From Prado023 sp049688395 (lineage in GTDB: Bacteria; Actinomycetota; Actinomycetes; S36-B12; CAIYMF01): a stretch of 15,601 nucleotides of DNA. Below are positions 6,981 to 15,601 of this stretch, piece by piece; the stretch's first letter is position 1; each line of letters starts with the position of its first letter. The stretch is from assembly GCA_049688395.1 (NCBI GenBank), contig JBAVKQ010000100.1:1-15601 (forward strand), written 5' to 3'. The notes beneath the pieces are model-generated. The model was given only the letters and a program-made list of their open reading frames with translations, ran no database searches and was not told where the DNA came from. The translations under genes were made by a program, and so were the position numbers.

Positions 6981-7002
6981 CGGCTGCAGGAAGGCCCCCA
7001 CC

Positions 7003-9504
7003 ATGCGTTTCGGCCACTTCGACGACGCGGCCCGCGAGTACGTGGTCACCACGCCGCGCACGCCCTACCCGTGGATCAACTACCTGGGCTCCCAGGATTT
7101 CTTCTCCCTGATCTCGCACACCGCGGGTGGCTACAGCTTCTACCGCGACGCGCGGATGCGCCGACTGACCCGCTACCGCTACAACAACATCCCCACCGAC
7201 GCCGGCGGGCGCTACTTCTACCTCGAGGACGGCGGCGATGTCTGGACCCCGTCCTGGCTGCCGGTGAAAGCCGATCTGGACTTCTTCGAGGCCCGGCACG
7301 GCCTGGGGTACACGCGCATCACCGGCGCTCGCGGGGGCCTGCGCGCCTCGGTGCTGTACTTCGTGCCCCTGGACCGCAACGCCGAGGTCGCGCAGGTCAC
7401 GCTGACCAACGAGTCGGACGCGGCCAAGTCCGTCGGCCTGTTCTCGTTCCTGGAGTTCGCGCTGTGGAACGCCCACGACGACCAGACCAACTACCAGCGC
7501 AACCTGTCCCTGGCCGAGGTCGAGGTCGAGCTCGACGGCCCGCACGGGTCGGCGATCTACCACCGCACCGAGTACCGCGAGCGCCGGGAGCACTACGCGG
7601 TGTTCGGCGTCAACGCGCGCGCCGACGGGTTCGACACCGACCGCGACACCTTCGTCGGCGCCTACAACGGCCTGGGCGAGGCGGCCGTGCCGCACGCGGG
7701 CCGGGCCGCGAACTCGGTGGTCTCGGGCTGGTACCCGATCGGCTCGCACCACCTGGTCGTCGCGCTGGAGCCGGGTCAGTCGCGCAGCTTCACGTTCGTC
7801 CTGGGCTACCTGGAGAACCCCCGCGAGGCCAAGTGGGCACCGGCCGACGCGGCGAATGGGGTCCCCGCCGGTCAGGTCCTGGCGAAGGCCGGGGCCCACG
7901 AGCTGCTCGCGGCGTTCGCCACCGCGGAGCAGACCGAGGCCGCGTTCGACCGGTTGCGCGCCCACTGGGACCAGCTGCTGAGCACGTTCACCCTCACCTC
8001 CACCGACCCCAGACTCGACCGGATGGTCAACATCTGGAACCAGTACCAGTGCATGGTGACGTTCAACATGTCGCGCTCGGCGTCCTACTTCGAGACCGGG
8101 ATCGGGCGCGGGATGGGCTTCCGGGACTCCAACCAGGACCTGCTCGGGTTCGTCCATCTGGTCCCCGATCGGGCCCGTGCGCGGATCCTTGACATCGCCG
8201 CCACCCAACTGCTCGACGGCTCGGCCTACCACCAGTACCAGCCGTTGACCAAGCGCGGCAACGACGACGTGGGCGCCGGGTTCAACGACGACCCGCTGTG
8301 GCTGATCCTGGGCGTCGCTGGCTACCTCAAGGAGACCGGCGACTGGTCGATCCTCGACGCGCCCGTGCCCTTCGACAACGACCCGGCGCAGGCCGCCCCG
8401 CTCTTCGAGCACCTGACCAGGTCCTTCGAGTTCACCCTGGCCAACAAGGGTCCGCACGGACTGCCCCTGATCGGGCGTGCGGACTGGAACGACTGCCTGA
8501 ACCTCAACTGCTTCTCCACCGAGCCCGGCGAGTCCTTCCAGACCACGGCGAACCAGGCCGGTGCAACGGCGGAGTCGGTGTTCATCGCCGCGATGTTCGC
8601 CGCCATCGGCCCGGAGTACGTCGCGATCGCCGAGCGCCGGGGCCTGACCCAGGTCGCCCGGCGCGCCCGCGAGGCCGTCGCGTCGATGCGGGCCGCGGTC
8701 CTCGAGCACGGCTGGGACGGGCAGTGGTTCCTGCGCGCCTACGACTTCCACGGCACCAGGGTCGGCACCGGCCAGGACACCGAGGGCCGGATCTGGATCG
8801 AGCCGCAGGGCATGGCGATCATGGGTGGCATCGGGCTGACCAGCACCGACCCCGCCGACCCCGGGCATGCCCAGAGCCTCGCGGTGCGCGCCCTGGACTC
8901 GGTGGGCGAGCTGTTGGGCACCGAGCACGGGCTCGTGCTGCTGCACCCGGCCTACACCTCCTACCGGATCGAACTGGGCGAGGTGTCCACCTACCCGCCG
9001 GGCTACAAGGAGAACGGCGGGATCTTCTGCCACAACAATCCCTGGGTGATCATCGCCGAGACCATGGTCGGCCGGGGCGAGCGCGCCTTCGACTACTACC
9101 GGCGGATCACCCCGGCCTACCGCGAGGACATCTCCGAGGTGCACCGCCTCGAGCCCTATGTCTACGCCCAGATGATCGCCGGCAAGCAGGCGCCCCGGCA
9201 CGGCGAGGCGAAGAACTCCTGGCTGACGGGCACCGCCGCGTGGAACTTCGTGGCCGTGTCGCAGTACCTGCTCGGAGTGCGCCCCGGCTACGACGGGCTG
9301 GTCGTCGACCCGCAGATCGGGCCCGACCTGCCCTCGTGGGAGGTCACCCGGGTCGCCCGGGGCGCCACCTACCGGATCAGCGTCACGAACTCGGGCACGC
9401 CCGGTGCGCGGGCCGCGCTGGTCGTCGACGGCGAACCACTGGCGGGCAACATCGTCGCCTACGCGCCCGCCGGCTCGGTCGTGCACGTCCAGGCGACCCT
9501 CTGA
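7003..9504 (+). CDS. cbp: Cellobiose phosphorylase (GH94)
   Basis: Cytosolic inverting phosphorolysis of cellobiose: cellobiose plus phosphate gives alpha-glucose 1-phosphate plus glucose. 833 residues, close to the 822-residue Cellvibrio gilvus enzyme, which it resembles from end to end (MRFGHFDDAAREYVVTTP, GRADWNDCLNLNCFS, YPPGYKENGGIFCHNNPW). Matching against the gilvus residues I remember: R369 and D375 in GRGMGFRDSNQD, W495 and general acid D497 in DWND, K669/E670 in YKENGG, and the phosphate ligands H677 and T742/G743 in WLTGTAAW. All are present, so it should be active. Chitobiose phosphorylases share the fold but not this detailed sequence. There is no signal peptide. ATG 7003 follows AGGAAGG (6988-6994) by eight bases. 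It lies between carA and carB in the same orientation, a place where relatives have no gene. GC content and codon use look like its neighbours. Confidence 0.93.
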   Translation: MRFGHFDDAAREYVVTTPRTPYPWINYLGSQDFFSLISHTAGGYSFYRDARMRRLTRYRYNNIPTDAGGRYFYLEDGGDVWTPSWLPVKADLDFFEARHGLGYTRITGARGGLRASVLYFVPLDRNAEVAQVTLTNESDAAKSVGLFSFLEFALWNAHDDQTNYQRNLSLAEVEVELDGPHGSAIYHRTEYRERREHYAVFGVNARADGFDTDRDTFVGAYNGLGEAAVPHAGRAANSVVSGWYPIGSHHLVVALEPGQSRSFTFVLGYLENPREAKWAPADAANGVPAGQVLAKAGAHELLAAFATAEQTEAAFDRLRAHWDQLLSTFTLTSTDPRLDRMVNIWNQYQCMVTFNMSRSASYFETGIGRGMGFRDSNQDLLGFVHLVPDRARARILDIAATQLLDGSAYHQYQPLTKRGNDDVGAGFNDDPLWLILGVAGYLKETGDWSILDAPVPFDNDPAQAAPLFEHLTRSFEFTLANKGPHGLPLIGRADWNDCLNLNCFSTEPGESFQTTANQAGATAESVFIAAMFAAIGPEYVAIAERRGLTQVARRAREAVASMRAAVLEHGWDGQWFLRAYDFHGTRVGTGQDTEGRIWIEPQGMAIMGGIGLTSTDPADPGHAQSLAVRALDSVGELLGTEHGLVLLHPAYTSYRIELGEVSTYPPGYKENGGIFCHNNPWVIIAETMVGRGERAFDYYRRITPAYREDISEVHRLEPYVYAQMIAGKQAPRHGEAKNSWLTGTAAWNFVAVSQYLLGVRPGYDGLVVDPQIGPDLPSWEVTRVARGATYRISVTNSGTPGARAALVVDGEPLAGNIVAYAPAGSVVHVQATL

Positions 9505-9610
9505 ATGTCGCTGCAGCCTGCGTGGTCGATCCCACCCATCCAGTGCCTGTGAATCCAGGACGCAGACCGATCGGTGCGCGGGTCCCGCACGCGGCCCCGA
9601 GGCCACCCGG

Positions 9611-9616
9611 TATGCT
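9611..9616 (+). promoter_or_regulatory. -10 box of the carB operon promoter
   Basis: TATGCT fits TANNNT. Transcription would begin near 9623, giving a leader that holds a 13-base tandem repeat and then a PyrR-type hairpin. This repeats the order seen before pyrR (2342). No clear -35 box. It implies that carB-pyrK-pyrD-pyrF form a transcription unit that does not depend on read-through from cbp. Confidence 0.5.
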
Positions 9617-9627
9617 CTGGGGCAACT

Positions 9628-9653
9628 GAAGCCTCCATCGGAAGCCTCCTTTA
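9628..9653 (+). repeat. 13-base tandem repeat in the carB leader
   Basis: GAAGCCTCC occurs at 9628-9636 and again at 9641-9649, a spacing of 13 bases. The second copy runs into the CTCCTT arm of the PyrR operator. Each GCCTC is the exact complement of GAGGC (9666-9670) inside the PyrR binding loop, so the first copy could form a competing stem. The pyrR leader lacks this repeat. Confidence 0.6.
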
Positions 9654-9680
9654 ATGCCGTCCTGAGAGGCGGGGAAGGAG
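9646..9680 (+). promoter_or_regulatory. Second PyrR-binding RNA operator, before carB
   Basis: CTCCTT (9646-9651) is complementary to AAGGAG (9675-9680). CCG (9657-9659) pairs with CGG (9670-9672), U9660 bulges, CC (9661-9662) pairs with GG (9668-9669), and UGAGA forms the loop. The core UCCUGAGAGG again fits UCCNGNGAGG. From the CCG to the TGGG after the Shine-Dalgarno it differs from the pyrR operator by a single base (T to A in the loop); it is two bases shorter on the left side. The hidden Shine-Dalgarno serves ATG 9687 of a leader ORF, not carB itself. Confidence 0.85.
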
Positions 9681-9686
9681 TGGGCG

Positions 9687-9765
9687 ATGCCCATCCTCAT
9701 GGCCATGTCCGATCCTCTTGGGCGAGGCGATGCCTCTGCCCGACCCACCTGTCGGAAGGCCTTCG

Positions 9766-9782
<17 letters not shown>
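9687..9782 (+). CDS. 31-codon leader ORF under the PyrR operator, overlapping the carB start
   Basis: ATG 9687 lies six bases after AAGGAG (9675-9680), an ideal RBS, and opens a frame of 31 codons (MPILMAMSDPLGRGDASARP, then 11 more) ending at TGA 9780-9782. That stop lies 17 bases inside carB, which is read in another frame. The peptide has no recognisable family and no run of Arg, Asp or Gln codons such as classical attenuation uses. The start region resembles that of pyrR (AAGGAGTGGG followed by a start and CCC), so the ORF may descend from a copy of the pyrR leader and first codons. Its likely role is to pass PyrR repression on to carB by translational coupling. Expression is inferred only. 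Confidence 0.55.
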
Positions 9783-13100
<3,318 letters not shown>

Positions 13101-13101
<1 letters not shown>

Positions 13102-13955
13102 TGTCGGTCCAGGTCAGCGCCGAGGTCGTCAGCCTGCGGCGCACCGGTGCCTACCACCACCTGACGTTGCTGGCGCCCGGCATCCCGGAGGCCACCCGGG
13201 CCGGGCACTTCGTGGCGCTGGCCGTGGGCGGTGAGGGCTCGGGGATGCTGCTGCGCCGGGCGTTCTCGATCCATCGGGTCACCCCCGGCGGGCCCACCGG
13301 CGGGACGGTCGAGGTGGTGTTCGCCACCCACGGCAGGGGCACCCGCTGGTTGGCCGACCGGCGGCGCGGGGACAAGCTCGATGTGATCGGCCCACTGGGC
13401 CGGCCGTTCACCCTGCCCAAGGAACCGGTCGCCTGCGTGCTCGTGGCCGGGGGTTACGGCGCGGCTCCGCTGTTCATGCTCGCCCAGGCGCTGCAGGCCC
13501 GCGGCGCCCGCGTCGACATGGTGCTCGGCGCAGCCAGCGAGGACCGGCTGTTCGGCGTGCTCGAGGCCAAGCGCACCTGCGCGTCGGTGACCGTCACCAC
13601 CGACGACGGGTCGGCCGGGATCCGCGGTCGGGTCACCGACCCGCTGCCCGAGATCATCACGGCCGCAGGCGCCGATGTCGTCTACGCCTGCGGGCCGATG
13701 CCGATGCTGGCCGCGGTCGCCGGCGTGGCCGAGCGGGCCGGTGCGCACAGCCAGTGCGCGGTGGAGGAGGCGATGGCCTGCGGGATCGGGATCTGCATGA
13801 CCTGCGTGCTGCCGGTGCGCGGCGCCGACGGGATCACCCGGATGGTCCGCTCCTGCACCGACGGGCCGGTGTTCCGGGGCACTGACGTGCGCTGGGACGC
13901 GGTCGGCACCGTCCCGGCCGACACGCTCGGCGCACCCGTGCCGGGAGGGCACTGA
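13101..13955 (+). CDS. pyrK: Dihydroorotate dehydrogenase electron-transfer subunit
   Basis: 284 residues of the ferredoxin-reductase-like family; it carries electrons from PyrD flavin to NAD+ through FAD and a 2Fe-2S cluster. The FAD motif RRAFSIHR is at 52-59, the NAD-binding loop AGGYGAAPLF at 116-125, and ACGPMPML at 196-203. The cluster ligands are C227, C232, C235 and C252 (C-x4-C-x2-C-x16-C) in MACGIGICMTC and RSCTDG; the last spacing is slightly longer than in Lactococcus PyrK as I recall it. All four cysteines are present. ATG 13101 shares its A with the carB TGA (TGATG). The RBS is weak, so coupling to carB is likely. The stop overlaps pyrD, its expected partner. Confidence 0.93.
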
Positions 13956-14983
13956 TGAGCGCGGCCAGCGGCATGTCCGCCCCGGCCACGCCCGGGGCAG
14001 CCGTGGCCATGGCCACCACCCTCGGTCGGCTCGACCTGCCCGACCCGGTGCTCACCGCCTCCGGGTGCGCGGCGGCCGGTCGGGAGCTGGCGCCGTTCCT
14101 GGACCTGCGCGCGATCGGTGCCGTGGTCACCAAGTCGATCATGCTCGAGGCCCGCTCGGGCCGGCCCACCCCACGCATGGCCGAGACGCCCTCGGGGATG
14201 CTGAACTCGATCGGCCTGCAGGGTCCGGGTATCGAGGCCTTCATCGCCACGGACCTGCGCTGGCTGCGCGAGCACGGGATCCGCACCGTGGTCTCGATCG
14301 CCGGCGGGTCGGTGGTCGAGTACCAGAAGCTCGCCCAGCGGCTGCGCCACGAGCCGGGGATCGCCGCCATCGAGGTCAACATATCGTGTCCCAACGTGGA
14401 GTCGCGCGGCCAGGTGTTCGCCTGCGACCCGTTCTCGGCCGGCTCGGTGGTGGCCGCGGTCCGCCGGCACACCGCACTGGACATCCCGGTTCTGGCCAAG
14501 CTCAGCCCCGACGTCACCGACATCGTCGCCATCGCCAGGTCCGTGCTCGAGGCCGGTGCCGACGGGCTGTCGCTGATCAACACCCTGCTGGGCATGGTGA
14601 TCGACCCGGACACGATGCGCCCGATGCTCGGCGGGATGACCGGCGGGCTGTCCGGTCCGGCGATCCGCCCGGTCGCGGTGCGGGCGATTTGGCAGGTGCA
14701 CGCCGCCTACCCCAAGGTCCCGATCCTGGGCATGGGCGGGATCCGTACCGGCCAGGACGCCTTCGAGTTCCTGCTCGCCGGGGCCAGCGCGGTCTCGGTC
14801 GGCACCGCGGTGTTCAACGACCCGCATGCCCCGGCCCGGATCTCCGCGGAGCTGCGCGACATCCTCGCCGAGCGCGGCATCGCCCGGCTGACCGACGCCG
14901 TGGGCCTGGGCCACACGATGCAGGCACGCCACGTCGCCGCGATGGACGCCCGGCGGCCGGCCGGACAGGAGAACCGCCCATGA
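13955..14983 (+). CDS. pyrD: Dihydroorotate dehydrogenase, class 1B catalytic subunit
   Basis: Fourth step: dihydroorotate to orotate, using FMN in a TIM barrel. 342 residues. The class 1 active-site cysteine is C145 in VNISCPNVE (141-149); class 2 enzymes have serine there. Other landmarks are LTASGCA (33-39), NSIGLQGPG (84-92), AKLSPDVTDI (181-190), INTLLGM (198-204), GGLSGPAIRP (230-239) and GMGGIRTG (259-266). Class 1B is supported by the adjacent pyrK. Cytosolic, no membrane anchor. ATG 13955 shares its A with the pyrK stop and has GGGAGGG at 13943-13949; the first 18 residues are an Ala-rich extension, so a start at ATG 14009 is possible but has no RBS. The stop overlaps pyrF. Confidence 0.95.
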   Translation: MSAASGMSAPATPGAAVAMATTLGRLDLPDPVLTASGCAAAGRELAPFLDLRAIGAVVTKSIMLEARSGRPTPRMAETPSGMLNSIGLQGPGIEAFIATDLRWLREHGIRTVVSIAGGSVVEYQKLAQRLRHEPGIAAIEVNISCPNVESRGQVFACDPFSAGSVVAAVRRHTALDIPVLAKLSPDVTDIVAIARSVLEAGADGLSLINTLLGMVIDPDTMRPMLGGMTGGLSGPAIRPVAVRAIWQVHAAYPKVPILGMGGIRTGQDAFEFLLAGASAVSVGTAVFNDPHAPARISAELRDILAERGIARLTDAVGLGHTMQARHVAAMDARRPAGQENRP

Positions 14984-15601
14984 CCACACCCGCTGCCGAA
15001 CCCGCTCAAGTGCGCGCCCCGATCGCCGTGGCACTCGACGGTCCGGATCGCGCGACGGTGCTCGCCTGGGCCGGTGCCGCCGCACCGCACGTCTCGGTCA
15101 TGAAGGTCGGCCTGGAGACCTACCTGCGCGACGGGGCACCGATCCTCGAGGCCGTCCGGGCCGCCGCGCCCGGCTGCGCACTGTTCCTGGACCTCAAGCT
15201 GCATGACATCCCCAACACAGTGGCCGGAGCGGCGCGCAGCATCGCGGGGCTGGCCCCGGACTACCTGACTGTGCACGCCAGCGGCGGCCCGGCGATGATC
15301 GCCGCGGCAGCGCAGGCGCTGCCCGCGACACGGGTCACCGCGGTGACCGTGCTCACCTCCCTGTCCGAGGCCGACCTCGACGCCGTCGGCCTGCGCGGCC
15401 CGGCGCTGGATGCGGCGGTCCGGCTGGCTCGGCTGGCCGTCGGCGCCGGCGCGCGGGCCATCGTCTGTTCGCCCAACGAGGTCGCCGCGATCCGCGCCGC
15501 CGTGCCCGAGGACATCACACTGATCACCCCGGGGGTGCGCCCGGCCAGCGGCCAGGGCAGCGCCGTGGGCGACCAGTCCCGGGTGGCCACCCCGCAGGCA
15601 G
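14980..15601 (+). CDS. pyrF: Orotidine 5'-phosphate decarboxylase, type I (partial, cut by window end)
   Basis: Last step: OMP to UMP plus CO2. The first 207 residues are present; roughly 30 are missing beyond the window. It is the type I form: VALDGPD (17-23), MKVGLETY (41-48), the catalytic DLKLHDIPNTV (71-81, with D71, K73, D76), TVHASGG (97-103), ITPGVRP (182-188) and the phosphate-loop arginine in GDQSRVATP (198-206). Streptomyces and mycobacteria, as I recall, use the longer type II protein instead. ATG 14980 overlaps the pyrD stop (ATGA), with AGGAG at 14967-14971 eight bases upstream. Confidence 0.95.
   Translation, partial: MTTPAAEPAQVRAPIAVALDGPDRATVLAWAGAAAPHVSVMKVGLETYLRDGAPILEAVRAAAPGCALFLDLKLHDIPNTVAGAARSIAGLAPDYLTVHASGGPAMIAAAAQALPATRVTAVTVLTSLSEADLDAVGLRGPALDAAVRLARLAVGAGARAIVCSPNEVAAIRAAVPEDITLITPGVRPASGQGSAVGDQSRVATPQA

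Noticed and set aside
9574..9590. Hairpin GTGCG/CGCAC after cbp as its terminator.
   Set aside because: Only 5 bp with a 7-base loop and no U tract; expected often by chance in this base composition. The rest of 9505-9610 shows no better terminator.
5494..9606. A very long open frame on the minus strand across carA and cbp (similar ones lie opposite carB and pyk).
   Set aside because: GC-rich third positions remove stop codons from the opposite strand. The translation is low-complexity His/Gly/Asp/Arg-rich, with no domains, and the plus-strand genes are unambiguous.
6913..9610. cbp as part of a mobile element.
   Set aside because: No transposase, integrase, flanking repeats or change in base composition could be seen on either side of the gene.
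9718..9765. Longer carB starts at TTG 9718 or ATG 9730.
   Set aside because: The added residues (MPLPDPPVGRPS) are not part of the CarB family and the RBSs are poor or too close. ATG 9766 has GGAAGG at good spacing and gives the family N-terminus MPRR.

Overview
The window reads as chromosome of a high-GC actinomycete. Codon third positions are almost all G or C, the -10 boxes are of the actinobacterial TANNNT type, and the gene order (a BldD regulator, then pyrR-pyrB-pyrC-small membrane protein-carA ... carB ...) is the one known from Streptomyces and, without bldD next to it, from mycobacteria. I cannot name the genus from this window. A Cellulomonas-type cellobiose phosphorylase suggests a cellulose- or cellobiose-using relative.

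Layout, all on the + strand. 1-175: tail of a membrane-associated protein. 263-1696: pyruvate kinase, probably leaderless. 1815-2303: BldD orthologue with an intact c-di-GMP signature. 2342-6912: promoter, PyrR-type RNA operator and the first pyrimidine block, pyrR-pyrB-pyrC-membrane protein-carA, in which every gene overlaps the next by a GTGA or ATGA junction. 7003-9504: a complete cellobiose phosphorylase gene with its own -10 box, GC-rich palindromes and RBS, splitting carA from carB. 9611-15601: a second promoter and a second PyrR-type operator, a 31-codon leader ORF, then carB-pyrK-pyrD-pyrF (pyrF cut by the window end), again with overlapping junctions.

How they work together: CarA/CarB make carbamoyl phosphate, PyrB and PyrC turn it into dihydroorotate, PyrD with PyrK oxidises this to orotate, and PyrF makes UMP. 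The phosphoribosyltransferase step (pyrE) is not in the window. PyrR, the first gene of the cluster, should bind the two leader hairpins when uridine nucleotides are plentiful and hide the Shine-Dalgarno sequences. Because the genes are linked by overlapping stop/start codons, repression at the first start can spread downstream; the phosphorylase gene breaks this chain, and it is just after the break that the second operator appears.

The most noteworthy points are this second operator, its position over a leader ORF that overlaps the carB start rather than over carB itself, the sugar phosphorylase between the two carbamoyl-phosphate synthase subunits, and a distal block that uses PyrK plus class 1B PyrD and a type I PyrF.
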